Positions 49,865 to 58,090 of a DNA stretch of 64,000 bases are shown here, one piece after another. The DNA is from a virus. The stretch's first letter is position 1, and each line of letters opens with the position of its first letter. The stretch covers positions 1 through 64,000 of the IMG/VR virus record IMGVR_UViG_3300049483_000112. One strand, 5' to 3'. The position numbers and the translations under genes are program-made. The notes beneath the pieces were generated by a model. That model saw only the letters and a list, made by a program, of their open reading frames with translations, had not been told where the DNA came from and searched no databases.

Positions 49865-50086
49865 ATGATCCGTTCCCAAGCCCATCTCAGCCAATCGGCC
49901 GGGCAGTTATTGCCGGCCCAACATGCAGCCCAAGCGTGGCACGACCTGGCCGACGAGCAAGACGACTGGCTCGACGTAGCCCCCTGCGAAGCGTGCGCTG
50001 GCGACGCGCAACCGATCGGTTCCCTCGGCTCGCTGCAGCACTACCGCTGCGTGTGCTGCGGCTGGACCTTCGCTCAGCGCAAGTAG
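49865..50086 (+). CDS. Small zinc-ribbon-like protein
   Basis: 73 residues with AGGAGG before the ATG. Two CxxC pairs (CEACAG and CVCCGW) spaced by 25 residues indicate a zinc ribbon. First gene after its own promoter; probably a DNA- or protein-binding accessory factor. Confidence 0.75.
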   Translation: MIRSQAHLSQSAGQLLPAQHAAQAWHDLADEQDDWLDVAPCEACAGDAQPIGSLGSLQHYRCVCCGWTFAQRK

Positions 50087-50167
50087 GAGCGCAGCGGCAA
50101 GGGCAACCAGCCTTTGCCGGTGCATTTCGCGCCCCCGCAGCAGCGGGTCAACCACTAGGAGATTTTC

Positions 50168-51265
50168 ATGTCCACGAACCTGATGCAAGCTTCCAACCAG
50201 TGGCGCTCGCGCCCGGCCGACGAGAGATTTCTGAACCTTGTCGACATGCAGGAGCACTTCAAGCACATCCGCGACAACAGCCGCGCCGCTGTGATCTCAA
50301 GCCGCGGGCTCGCAGTAGCGCCGGTCGAGGGATCGCACGAAGGCCTGCAAGCCGTCATTCGAGGCGATGACAGGCCGCTCGAACTGACGCACTGGTCATT
50401 CGGGCAGATTTGCCAGCGTGCCGGCGCGCCAGCAGGATACCTGCGCGAGATCCCGAGCGAACTCGCCGCTGACTGCGTCAACTATGGGCTGCATGTCAAC
50501 CGCGATATGGCTGACGTTGGTGTGCTGTCCTATCGCAACGGCGGCGATCCGATGCTGCGTGCGGTGACCGGTCCTGCATACGGTCGGGTCTGGAACGAAA
50601 CGCTGACCAACGCTCTGGTGCGCCGCTTCGGCGACGGCATCAGCGGCAACTTCAAAGTGCCCGGCGAGTTCGGCCGCGATGTCGTTGTCACCAAGGACAA
50701 CACGACCTTGTACGCCAGCGACCGCGACATGTTCGTGTTCTTGGCAGACGAGAAGAACCGCATCGAGATCCCGAATCGGCGCAACGGCGAGAGCGGCTCC
50801 CTGGCCCGCGGGTTCTTCATGTGGAACAGCGAGGTCGGCGACAAGACTTTCGGCGTGGCCACGTTCTACTTCGACTACGCGTGCTCAAACCGCATCGTGT
50901 GGGGTGCGGAGGGATATAGCGAGATCACGGTGCGCCACACCGCGAGCGCGCCAGACAAGTGGATCGAGCAGGTTGCGCCGGCAATCGAGCAGTACGCGAA
51001 CGCGCCGACGACCAACATCGTCGCTGCGGTCGAGCGCGCGCAGAAGGCCAAGGTCGAGAAGCTTGACGACTTCCTGGCCAGCCGCTTCACGAAGAAGGTG
51101 GCCACTGCTGTCAAGGCGGCGCACATGGCTGACGAGCAGCGCCCGATCGAATCGCTCTGGGATGTGGCCACGGGCATCACTGCCTTTGCCCGCTCAGTCC
51201 AGCAACAAGACGAGCGCGTCGGCCTTGAGCGCGAGGCCGGCAGGATTCTGAGCCTCGCGAAGTAA
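50168..51265 (+). CDS. DUF932 (LGT/YfjQ-like) protein
   Basis: 365 residues. DUF932 features include HWSFGQICQRAGAPAGYLRE, LSYRNGGDPMLRAVTGPAYG, TLYASDRDMFVFLADE and GFFMWNSEVGDKTFGVATFY. The family is widespread in phages and plasmids and its biochemical role is not established. Preceded by AGGAG and followed by a hairpin terminator, so it ends a transcription unit. Confidence 0.85.
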   Translation: MSTNLMQASNQWRSRPADERFLNLVDMQEHFKHIRDNSRAAVISSRGLAVAPVEGSHEGLQAVIRGDDRPLELTHWSFGQICQRAGAPAGYLREIPSELAADCVNYGLHVNRDMADVGVLSYRNGGDPMLRAVTGPAYGRVWNETLTNALVRRFGDGISGNFKVPGEFGRDVVVTKDNTTLYASDRDMFVFLADEKNRIEIPNRRNGESGSLARGFFMWNSEVGDKTFGVATFYFDYACSNRIVWGAEGYSEITVRHTASAPDKWIEQVAPAIEQYANAPTTNIVAAVERAQKAKVEKLDDFLASRFTKKVATAVKAAHMADEQRPIESLWDVATGITAFARSVQQQDERVGLEREAGRILSLAK

Positions 51266-51286
51266 CGACCCGTCATCAACCAGAGG

Positions 51287-51307
51287 GCGGCCCACTCGGG
51301 CCGCTTT
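51287..51307 (+). terminator. Hairpin terminator after DUF932 gene
   Basis: Perfect 7-bp stem GCGGCCC / GGGCCGC with a 4-base loop and a short TTT tail, 22 bases after the stop. The short U-tract suggests partial termination. Confidence 0.6.
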
Positions 51308-51328
51308 CATCACGGAGACACCAACACC

Positions 51329-51646
51329 ATGTTTTTCGATCCCAAATCCCTCACACCCGGCAGCACGCACAGCATGCGCGTTTTCATCCAGGGCACCCCG
51401 CTGGACGGCTACTTGGTCTGCTCGATGTCGCCAGGCTCAATGCCCGACGGTTGGGTGAACGTCTGCGAGATGATCGTCGCGTTCACCATCCCGGCTGACT
51501 TCAACCCGATTGCCGCCGCCATTGCCGTGATCGACAAGCAGAAGGCAGCGGCGCTCGAGGCGTACCAAAAGCGCGTCGCCGAGCTCAACACGCAATTGGA
51601 GCAGTACCTAGCGCTCGAAAACGCGCCGGACTGGAGCGCGGCGTGA
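51329..51646 (+). CDS. Hypothetical protein
   Basis: 105 residues: a beta-rich front (FIQGTPLDGYLVCSMSPGSM) and a C-terminal coiled coil (KQKAAALEAYQKRVAELNTQ). Overlaps the next gene by four bases. Unknown. Confidence 0.7.
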   Translation: MFFDPKSLTPGSTHSMRVFIQGTPLDGYLVCSMSPGSMPDGWVNVCEMIVAFTIPADFNPIAAAIAVIDKQKAAALEAYQKRVAELNTQLEQYLALENAPDWSAA

Positions 51647-51993
51647 GCGCGGCGTACTACTTCCATCATTGGCGCGTCCGAGCCGACATGGTCGAGGCGC
51701 TTGAGCTCTACCTCAAAGAGGGCGTGCCGCTCGGCGACTTCCTCGCCGCGATCGTGGCCAACGACTTCGTCGAGGCCACCGGGCGCGCCGACATGGACAA
51801 CCTGGGCAATTTGCCGGCGTTCGGCGCCTGGCTGTACAACGAGTGCCCGCGCCAGTCCTGGGGGTCGCGTGAAGCATACGAGGCCTGGCTTGAGATGCAC
51901 GCCAAGCGCCGAGCCGCGGCAGCAACGGCCGCCAGGGACGCGATCGGGCCGGCTAATACCACCGCACCACCGGAGGCCGGAAATGAGCGCTGA
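51643..51993 (+). CDS. Hypothetical protein
   Basis: 116 residues (GTG start). Contains EALELYLKEGVPLGDFLAAI then FVEATGRADMDNLGNLP, a form found in many phage proteins near recombination genes. Function unknown. Overlaps the lipoprotein gene start. Confidence 0.7.
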   Translation: MSAAYYFHHWRVRADMVEALELYLKEGVPLGDFLAAIVANDFVEATGRADMDNLGNLPAFGAWLYNECPRQSWGSREAYEAWLEMHAKRRAAAATAARDAIGPANTTAPPEAGNER

Positions 51994-52129
51994 GCGGCGC
52001 CTGCGCATCCTGGCGGGCATTCTGGTCGCCGTTCTGCTGTGCGGCTGCGGTGGATCGGATGATGGTCGGTACAGGCCAGACAAGACGGTAGACCCCCCGG
52101 ACTGTTCTGCATCCGGGGCTTGCCGATGA
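51983..52129 (+). CDS. Small lipoprotein
   Basis: 48 residues from ATG 51983 (GGAGG 7 bases upstream). Basic start, hydrophobic core and lipobox VLLCGC, then a short soluble tail. Far from the lysis genes; could be a superinfection-exclusion type surface lipoprotein, which is inference only. The stop abuts the first NNGGC array. Confidence 0.65.
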   Translation: MSAERRLRILAGILVAVLLCGCGGSDDGRYRPDKTVDPPDCSASGACR

Positions 52130-52130
52130 T

Positions 52131-52250
52131 GTGGCGAGGCGAGGCGAGGCCTCGCCGGGCAAGGCGTGGCAAGGCAAGGCAAGGCAGGCAAGGCAAGGCG
52201 GGGCGTGGCACGGCAGGGCTAGGCGGGGCGTGGCGTGGCACGGCAGGTCA
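52131..52250. repeat. NNGGC degenerate pentanucleotide array 1
   Basis: About 24 successive 5-base units ending GGC with two variable bases in front (gtggc, gaggc, aaggc, taggc, acggc and so on), with one 4-base unit (aggc) and one disturbed unit (ctcgc). Begins right after the lipoprotein stop and ends 90 bases before the next gene. Five is not a multiple of three, so it is not a coding repeat. Confidence 0.9.
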
Positions 52251-52339
52251 GGTTACGGGTTTTGAGGGCGGCGGCCCATTCCGCCGAACAGGTTTGTCGG
52301 GCGCCTGCGGCGAAGCCCCGGCTTTATCAGGAGTAGACC

Positions 52340-53146
52340 ATGGCTACCAAATCGACGAAACAACCGACAGACCACGAGGAAATTCAAATCCTTGAGGTCG
52401 AAAGGGGCGTCATCGACTTTTTCATTCTCGGCACGACCCCGCTGTTGTGCAATCGAATGAGCGAAAAAGTTTGGCACGAACTTCTCGCGCCCAAGGGACG
52501 CAAGACGGAGTCCGAAAAGCAGGCAACGATGAAACACGATCCCATTCAAGAGTTTCGGGACTCGCCCTACATCATCGACGCCCCTCAGGCGCCAACGCTG
52601 TTGGGCATCATGCCGGTCGCGTTCAAGCGCGCGATGGGCACGGCTGCGCTCGATATGCCGGGCGCGAAAAAGGCGCAAGTTCTTCGGCTGGTGACTGTGC
52701 AGTCGGAGATGTTCCCGGTGTTCGGCATCCCGAGGCTGCACATGTCAATCACGCGCAGCGCCGACGTGAAGAAGACGCCTGACGTGCGCACACGTGCCGT
52801 GTTGCCCGAGTGGGCCGCGCGAGTGCGCATCACCTACACGAAGCCGATCTTGCGCGCGCAGTCGATCACCAATCTGATTGCGGCTGCGGGGTTTCAGTCG
52901 GGCGTCGGCGACTGGCGCCAGGAAAAGGGGTCCGGCTCATTCGGGTGCTTCAAGGTCGTCGGGGAAAACGACCCCGACTGGAATCGCATTGCCGCCACTG
53001 GCGGTCGTGCGGCGCAGATCGAAGCGATGGAAAACCCCGTGGCCTACGATACCGAGGCAGAGGAAATGCTGGCGTGGTTTGTCGGGGAGAAGCAGACCCG
53101 CGGTTTCAACAAAAAGGGTGCCGTTGAACTCAGGAAGGCAGCATGA
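52340..53146 (+). CDS. Unknown protein between NNGGC arrays
   Basis: 268 residues with AGGAG before the ATG. GVIDFFILGTTPLLCNRMSE at the start of the core, MPVAFKRAMGTAAL in the middle and FQSGVGDWRQEKGSGSFGCF near the end. The last is a Gly-rich loop of the kind seen in RAMP/Cas7-like folds, but this is a weak resemblance. Coupled to the next gene by a four-base overlap. Upstream of the recombination set, so a DNA-handling role is possible. Confidence 0.75.
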   Translation: MATKSTKQPTDHEEIQILEVERGVIDFFILGTTPLLCNRMSEKVWHELLAPKGRKTESEKQATMKHDPIQEFRDSPYIIDAPQAPTLLGIMPVAFKRAMGTAALDMPGAKKAQVLRLVTVQSEMFPVFGIPRLHMSITRSADVKKTPDVRTRAVLPEWAARVRITYTKPILRAQSITNLIAAAGFQSGVGDWRQEKGSGSFGCFKVVGENDPDWNRIAATGGRAAQIEAMENPVAYDTEAEEMLAWFVGEKQTRGFNKKGAVELRKAA

Positions 53147-53640
53147 ACATCATCACTGGCGAAGATCGCGAGATCATCGAGGGGCGCTTGAAGTCGCTCC
53201 TCGCAGACGGCGGGGGCCGACTCACGCCCGAGCGCGTTGTCGCGGATGCGCGCGCCGTGGATAGTCCGCTGCACCGGCTGTTCGATTGGAATGACTCGTC
53301 TGCGGCGCACAAGCATCGGCTCGACACGGCGCGAGCGGTTATCGGCTCGATTCAACTCATCGTGAAAACCGAGCATGTCGTCTTGCGGGTGCCAGGTTAC
53401 GTCCGCGATCCAAGTTGCGCCGGGCGCGAGCAAGGCTACGTCGAAACGGCGTCACTCCGCAACGAAGAGGATGCCGCGAGGCAAGTTCTGCTGACCGAGT
53501 TTCAGCGCGCTGGCGCGTGCCTCGCGCGGGCACGGGCCTTGGCTGTGGTACTTAACCTTGAGCCGGAAATTGACGCGCTGTGCGCTGGAATTTCGGCACT
53601 GCGCGAGCGCATGGCGCAAGCGCCGGCGGCTGTACAGTGA
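53143..53640 (+). CDS. Unknown protein between NNGGC arrays
   Basis: 165 residues, starting MNIITGEDREIIEGRLKSLL, with SPLHRLFDWNDSSAAHKHRL, a phrase conserved in phage and plasmid proteins near recombination genes. C-terminal helices. No biochemical role known to me. Array 2 begins at its stop codon. Confidence 0.7.
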   Translation: MNIITGEDREIIEGRLKSLLADGGGRLTPERVVADARAVDSPLHRLFDWNDSSAAHKHRLDTARAVIGSIQLIVKTEHVVLRVPGYVRDPSCAGREQGYVETASLRNEEDAARQVLLTEFQRAGACLARARALAVVLNLEPEIDALCAGISALRERMAQAPAAVQ

Positions 53641-54045
53641 AAGGCCCGGCGAGGCAAGGCAGGCGAGGCTGGGCGAGGCGAGGCATGGCAGGGCCGGGCG
53701 GGGCTAGGCAGGCGCGGAACGGCTGGGCGAGGCAGGGCTGGGCTCGGCATGGCAAGGCAGGCGAGGCATGGCTAGGCCAGGCGTGGCAAGGCTAGGCCCG
53801 GCGTGGCAAGGCCTGGCCAGGCAGGCAGGGCGTGGCGGGGCCAGGCTAGGCGTGGCAAGGCAGGCATGGCGGGGCGAGGCGGGGCGGGGCGCGGCGTGGC
53901 TGGGCATGGCAAGGCGAGGCAGGCAGGGCGAGGCTGGGCGCGGCCAGGCTAGGCGAGGCGAGGCAAAGCAAGGCAGGCAAGGCAGGCACGGCGAGGCAGG
54001 GCGTGGCCAGGCAAGGCAGGGCAGGCATGGCTGGCACGGTGTGGC
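53641..54045. repeat. NNGGC degenerate pentanucleotide array 2
   Basis: About 80 units over 405 bases following the rule NNGGC, with nearly all dinucleotides used in the NN positions (TT not seen) and scattered 4-base units (aggc). The plus strand is strongly G-rich, with a GG every 5 bases. Starts at the stop of the preceding gene and ends at a small hairpin. Open frames through it are by-products of its composition. Confidence 0.93.
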
Positions 54046-54060
54046 CCAAACTTTTTTGGG
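54045..54060. other. Small hairpin at the end of array 2
   Basis: CCCAAA-CTTT-TTTGGG, a 6-bp stem with a 4-base loop, immediately after the last NNGGC unit and 6 bases before the next ATG. Could affect translation or mark the array boundary. Confidence 0.4.
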
Positions 54061-54066
54061 TGTGCG

Positions 54067-54258
54067 ATGGCAAACGAAAATGACGCGGCGGGCCGATCAT
54101 GCCCGCCATGCACGCAAGACTGTCGGCAGGGGCGAGACTGCCCGCTGCGTCAGGCGCGCGGCTCGTGGAACGATATTTCGTGGCAGGCGGCAGAGTTGGT
54201 GATCCTTGCGGTCGCCGCCTTTCTGCTCATCTCGTTTTGGGCGGGGTGGATCCAATGA
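54067..54258 (+). CDS. Small Cys-rich membrane protein
   Basis: 63 residues. Four Cys near the N-terminus (CPPCTQDCRQGRDC) may bind zinc; a transmembrane helix ends the protein (LVILAVAAFLLISFWAGW). ATGA overlap with the next gene. Unknown. Confidence 0.6.
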   Translation: MANENDAAGRSCPPCTQDCRQGRDCPLRQARGSWNDISWQAAELVILAVAAFLLISFWAGWIQ

Positions 54259-54434
54259 GTCGGCCGATACGAACGAAGTCCGGGCTGTTGATCGGTGGAG
54301 CTTATATTCAGCCGCCACCCAAGCAGAGCGTTGACGACGAAACGCTGCAACGAGCACTTCTGGCGCCGCCACGAGTAACCAGTTGGGCGGCGAAGATGCT
54401 TGCTGTAGTTCGACGGATGATGCGCAAATGTTGA
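54255..54434 (+). CDS. Small hypothetical protein
   Basis: 59 residues from ATG 54255, basic at both ends. Overlaps its neighbours at both sides. No family. Confidence 0.55.
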   Translation: MSRPIRTKSGLLIGGAYIQPPPKQSVDDETLQRALLAPPRVTSWAAKMLAVVRRMMRKC

Positions 54435-54913
54435 CTCAACACCGGTTGCTCCTTTTGCTGCACTACGATGCCATCACGGGAGCATTCACTAGGCTGCAAT
54501 GCAGCAACAAACGATTCGTCGGCAAGGTTGTGAACGACTCGCATCACAGCGGCTACATCTTCATTCGTGTCGACGGGAAGCGCTATGCGGCACACCGTCT
54601 TGCCTGGCTGTATATGACGGGCGCATTCCCGCGCGCGCAGATCGATCATAGAAACACCATCAAAGCCGACAACCGATGGGACAATTTGCGCGAGGCGACG
54701 AATAGGCTGAATGCCGAAAACAAACGAACACCTCGAGTAGACAACGCGGTCGGCCGTCTTGGCGTCTGTTTTCACAAAGCGTCTCAGCGCTTCGTCGCTC
54801 AGATACAAGTAGACGGTGTGAAGCGACACCTTGGTCTTTTCGATACCGCTGAAGAGGGGCACGTCGTCTATCTCGCCGCCAAGAAAAACCTACACAGAGG
54901 AAATACGCTATGA
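54428..54913 (+). CDS. HNH-AP2 homing endonuclease
   Basis: 161 residues from ATG 54428. HNH core YAAHRLAWLYMTGAFPRAQI followed by DHRNTIKADNRWDNLREAT, then a C-terminal AP2 DNA-binding domain (RLGVCFHKASQRFVAQIQVD, HLGLFDTAEEG). A free-standing mobile nuclease sitting just before the RecT gene; its last codons overlap the RecT start. Confidence 0.88.
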   Translation: MLTQHRLLLLLHYDAITGAFTRLQCSNKRFVGKVVNDSHHSGYIFIRVDGKRYAAHRLAWLYMTGAFPRAQIDHRNTIKADNRWDNLREATNRLNAENKRTPRVDNAVGRLGVCFHKASQRFVAQIQVDGVKRHLGLFDTAEEGHVVYLAAKKNLHRGNTL

Positions 54914-55794
54914 CCAACGATCTCACGACTCAACCTCAATCCGAGGGCGAACTCATTCAGGTGCTGCAATCGAGCCTGTACCCAGGCGCGGCAATTGACA
55001 GCATTCGCATGGTGCTTGGCTACTGCAAGGCGGCCGGGCTCGACCCGATGCTCAAGCCAGTTCATATAGTTCCTATGTGGTCGCGCGAGCAGCAAGCGAT
55101 GGTCGATGTCATCATGCCTGGCGTCGGCCTGTATCGCACGCAGGCGTCGCGCAGCGGCCAGTTCGCAGGCATGACCGAGCCCGAGTTCGGTCCCGATGTG
55201 ACAGCGGACATCGGCGGCCAGATGATCACTTATCCCGAATGGTGCCGGGTGACTGTGAAGCGCGCGCTATCGAGAGGCGTCATCGCCGAGTTCACGGCGC
55301 GCGAGTACTGGCTCGAAAACTACGCGGTGAAAGGCGGCACGGACAAGAGCGTAGCGCCGAATGCGATGTGGAAGAAACGTCCCCGCGGCCAGTTGGCGAA
55401 GTGCGCGGCTGCGCAGGCCTTGCGCATCGCTTTTCCGGAGTTGGGCGCGCAGCCGACGGCAGAGGAGATGGAGGGCAAGACGATCGACCCTGCCGAGCCG
55501 TTCCCTTTGCTTGCGCCTGAACCACCGAAGGAGTTGCTCGCGGCAGCCCAGGCCGCCGCAAAGCTCGGCGAGAGAACTTATGCCGCCTTCTGGCACGACG
55601 CAGGCAAGGACAAGCGCAAACTGTTGGCGGGGCACCATGATGCCCTGAAGCTCGATGCTATTGCTGCCGACAAGGCGCGCACGGTCGAGATGACTGGCAA
55701 TGCACCGGCAGGCACGCAACCGCCGACTGATGATCCGTGGGTCGCAGAGCTTGAACGGGCAGAGCGAGGAAATGCGCCGGAGCGGCAAGCGTGA
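54910..55794 (+). CDS. RecT/Bet-family ssDNA annealing protein
   Basis: 294 residues. IDSIRMVLGYCKAAGLDPML, KPVHIVPMW and YRTQASRSGQFAGMTEPEFG are Bet-family features, as is WKKRPRGQLAKCAAAQALRI. It anneals single strands during phage recombination together with the exonuclease encoded next (four-base overlap). Confidence 0.9.
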   Translation: MTNDLTTQPQSEGELIQVLQSSLYPGAAIDSIRMVLGYCKAAGLDPMLKPVHIVPMWSREQQAMVDVIMPGVGLYRTQASRSGQFAGMTEPEFGPDVTADIGGQMITYPEWCRVTVKRALSRGVIAEFTAREYWLENYAVKGGTDKSVAPNAMWKKRPRGQLAKCAAAQALRIAFPELGAQPTAEEMEGKTIDPAEPFPLLAPEPPKELLAAAQAAAKLGERTYAAFWHDAGKDKRKLLAGHHDALKLDAIAADKARTVEMTGNAPAGTQPPTDDPWVAELERAERGNAPERQA

Positions 55795-56423
55795 TCCAAG
55801 GCTCGCCGGAATGGAAGCTTGCCAGGGCTGGCAAGGTGACGGCCAGCAGACTCGACGCAGTGATGGCCAAGGGTCGCGGCAACGCGCCCAGCGCGACGCG
55901 CGAAGACTACATGGCTGAGTTGATCGCTGAGCGGCTCACCGGCATGCCGTACGAAGATGGCTTCGTCTCATTCGACATGCGCCGCGGAATGGAAGTCGAG
56001 CCGGCCGCCGCGCTCGCGTATGAGGTTGCGACTGGCACGGTGCTCGAAACCTGCGGTGTCATCGACCACCCATCGATCCCATGGACCGCCGCAAGCCCCG
56101 ACAGGCTCGCCGGCGAAGGGCTCGTCGAGACCAAGTGCCCGAAGACGAAAACGCACCTCGCGTACCTTCAGGCGGGCCGCGTGCCGGCAGATTACATCGC
56201 GCAGATGACGTGGCAACTCGTGTGTACGAATCGGCCATGGTGTGACTTTGTTTCCTTCGATCCGCGGCTGCCCGACGATCTGCAACTCTTCATCGTCCGC
56301 TATGTTCCGACGCCAGAGTACATCGCGACGGTCGAGGATGCCGTGATCACCTTTCTTGCCGAGCTTGATGATCGGCTGGCTCAAATCAACAGGCTGCGTC
56401 GCGGCAATGCACAGCCAGAATAA
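55791..56423 (+). CDS. YqaJ/lambda-type 5'-3' exonuclease
   Basis: 210 residues. GSPEWKLARAGKVTASRLDA, RRGMEVEPAAALAYEVATG, SPDRL and VETKCPK supply the conserved Glu, Asp and ExK of the PD-(D/E)xK fold. It resects dsDNA ends for the annealing protein. GTG start overlapping the RecT stop. Confidence 0.92.
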   Translation: MIQGSPEWKLARAGKVTASRLDAVMAKGRGNAPSATREDYMAELIAERLTGMPYEDGFVSFDMRRGMEVEPAAALAYEVATGTVLETCGVIDHPSIPWTAASPDRLAGEGLVETKCPKTKTHLAYLQAGRVPADYIAQMTWQLVCTNRPWCDFVSFDPRLPDDLQLFIVRYVPTPEYIATVEDAVITFLAELDDRLAQINRLRRGNAQPE

Positions 56424-56691
56424 ACGCCCAATGGACGCGCTGGAGCGCGAGCATGTCACCGACGTGAAGCGGGTTGCGTGCGCGTGCTGCGACGCGCCTG
56501 GGCCGACTGAGGCGCACGAGATCGTCCAGGGGCTGTGGTTCCTGTCGGTGTCGGCGTGTCGCGAGTGCCACCGCGGGGCGCACGGCATTCATGGCGACAA
56601 GGTCTACATGACGATCCGCAAGCTCACCGAGTTGGACATGCTCAACATCACTCTGCGCCGCGTGGCACTTCTGCGGAAAACACTTGCATGA
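56407..56691 (+). CDS. HNH-like zinc protein, Ref/DUF968-like
   Basis: 94 residues from ATG 56407; ATG 56431 is also possible. CACCDAPGPTEAHEI, then CRECHRGAHGIHG, is the pattern of recombination-associated HNH proteins such as Ref and DUF968. It is inside the recombination operon, between exonuclease and NinB. Confidence 0.75.
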   Translation: MHSQNKRPMDALEREHVTDVKRVACACCDAPGPTEAHEIVQGLWFLSVSACRECHRGAHGIHGDKVYMTIRKLTELDMLNITLRRVALLRKTLA

Positions 56692-57125
56692 ACTCGGTCT
56701 TGCGATGGATACTTCGCACGCCTGCTGACGGCAGCAGGGTGTTCCAGTACATCAAGGAAAACGCCGGCCGGATGGCGAAGGCCGGCACGCCGCTGCAGGT
56801 GACGGTGGCAAAGTACAAGGCGACAAGATCGAATGAGCAAAACAAAAGGTGGTGGGGGGCGATCGTGACTCCCGTTGCCGAACAGGTCGTTGTTGGCGGC
56901 GTCCACGTCGAGCCTGAGGTCTGGGCACATTACTTGAAGGAGAAGTGTCTGCCGGACGTCTGCGCGAAGGGGATCGACAAGCATCGAATTATGCCGGACG
57001 GGTCGCGCGTGCTGTCGATGGGCTCAAGCGACTTGAACACGCACGAGTTCAGCGAATTTATGGACCGCTGCGAGGCTTTCGTCGTCACGGAGTTCGGTGT
57101 TTTCTTGCCGGCTGACGTGCAATGA
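56688..57125 (+). CDS. NinB-like recombination protein
   Basis: 145 residues from ATG 56688 (ATGA overlap). TVAKYKATRSNEQNKRWWGA and LKEKCLPDV, with SSDLNTHEFSEFMDRCEAF, match NinB/Orf, which binds ssDNA and helps RecBCD-independent recombination. Confidence 0.88.
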   Translation: MNSVLRWILRTPADGSRVFQYIKENAGRMAKAGTPLQVTVAKYKATRSNEQNKRWWGAIVTPVAEQVVVGGVHVEPEVWAHYLKEKCLPDVCAKGIDKHRIMPDGSRVLSMGSSDLNTHEFSEFMDRCEAFVVTEFGVFLPADVQ

Positions 57126-57607
57126 TTGACGCTGTTCGCCTGCGCCAGTTGCTGTCGTACAGCAAGACCACTGGCGAATTCCGGTGGCGTGTCACACGCC
57201 ACAAACGAGGCGGCATGACGCGGCCTGGAGATTTGGCCGGCTGCGTAGACCCGAACGGCTATATCCGAATCACCATTGATCGCGCGCAATACTCTGCTCA
57301 CCGCTTAGCAGTGTTGCATGTCACCGGCCATTGGCCGCCTATTGAGATCGATCACCGTGATCGCGATGGCACGAACAATCGATGGCTCAATTTGCGCGAT
57401 GCAACCCACAGCATTAACGCACAGAACAGGTCCGCCAAACGCGGGAAGGAATTGCCGCTTGGCGTCTATCGACAAGACGGACGGTTTAGGGCGCGCATTT
57501 CAGTCAATGGCCGGAACCTTAACCTTGGTTGCTTTGCCTCCCAAGAAAAGGCTCACGCTGCATATATCGCAGCCAAGCGTGAGCTTCATCAGGGCCGCAC
57601 GATCTAA
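57122..57607 (+). CDS. HNH-AP2 homing endonuclease
   Basis: 161 residues. SAHRLAVLHVTGHWPPIEID, then HRDRDGTNNRWLNLRDAT, is the HNH core; LPLGVYRQDGRFRARISVNG and NLGCFASQEKAHAAY form the AP2 domain. Same architecture and length as the gene at 54428 but diverged in sequence. Inserted after NinB with a four-base overlap. Confidence 0.88.
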   Translation: MIDAVRLRQLLSYSKTTGEFRWRVTRHKRGGMTRPGDLAGCVDPNGYIRITIDRAQYSAHRLAVLHVTGHWPPIEIDHRDRDGTNNRWLNLRDATHSINAQNRSAKRGKELPLGVYRQDGRFRARISVNGRNLNLGCFASQEKAHAAYIAAKRELHQGRTI

Positions 57608-57625
57608 ACCAATAGGAGGGAAACA

Positions 57626-57871
57626 GTGTCCAGCAACCGCACCGCGGCAGGCGCCGCCAAGCCAACCGTTACGCGCCCCTACATCGTCCGCAACGGGTCC
57701 GGGGAAGTCATCCGTATCGTTGTGGCGTCGCACCCGTCGACTGTGTACCGCCACGTCGCAGAGGCGCTGTTCAAGGTTCAGGCCGCGTCGTCAACCGAAG
57801 TGATGCTCGCGATGAAGGACGGCATCGTGCCCGAGTTGATCGGACGCGAACAACTCCATTTGCCGGAATGA
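57626..57871 (+). CDS. Hypothetical protein
   Basis: 81 residues from a GTG with AGGAGG upstream. YIVRNGSGEVIRIVVASHPS and YRHVAEALFKVQAASS; no family recognised. Confidence 0.7.
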   Translation: MSSNRTAAGAAKPTVTRPYIVRNGSGEVIRIVVASHPSTVYRHVAEALFKVQAASSTEVMLAMKDGIVPELIGREQLHLPE

Positions 57872-58083
57872 GCGCTGATGACGCCCCCGGCGGGGTCTAC
57901 GGCGACGCCTGCAAAGAAGCGATGGAGTCGACGCAAGCCGTTGGCGTGATCCTGATCGTCATCAACGGCTCGAGCGGCACGGGCTTTTCAGTCGCTGGGC
58001 CGATCGAGATGATCAACGATGTGCCTGAGATCCTTGAACAGATCGCGGGCGACATAAGAGCTTCCCGCAACACAATCAATTGA
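57868..58083 (+). CDS. Hypothetical protein
   Basis: 71 residues; a beta strand pair (VGVILIVINGSSGTGFSVAG) and an acidic helix (VPEILEQIAGDIR). This shape is common in small proteins next to phage recombination genes. Unknown. Confidence 0.65.
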   Translation: MSADDAPGGVYGDACKEAMESTQAVGVILIVINGSSGTGFSVAGPIEMINDVPEILEQIAGDIRASRNTIN

Positions 58084-58090
58084 GGACACC

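Noticed and set aside
53641-54045. CRISPR array
   Set aside because: Units are 5 bases with no spacers and there are no cas genes.
53641-54045. Diversity-generating retroelement template or target
   Set aside because: No reverse transcriptase and no variable copy of a coding sequence; the variable positions are not confined to adenines.
53580-54202. Arg/Gly/Ala-rich frames over the NNGGC array
   Set aside because: All are by-products of a repeat whose period is not a multiple of three; no start signals.
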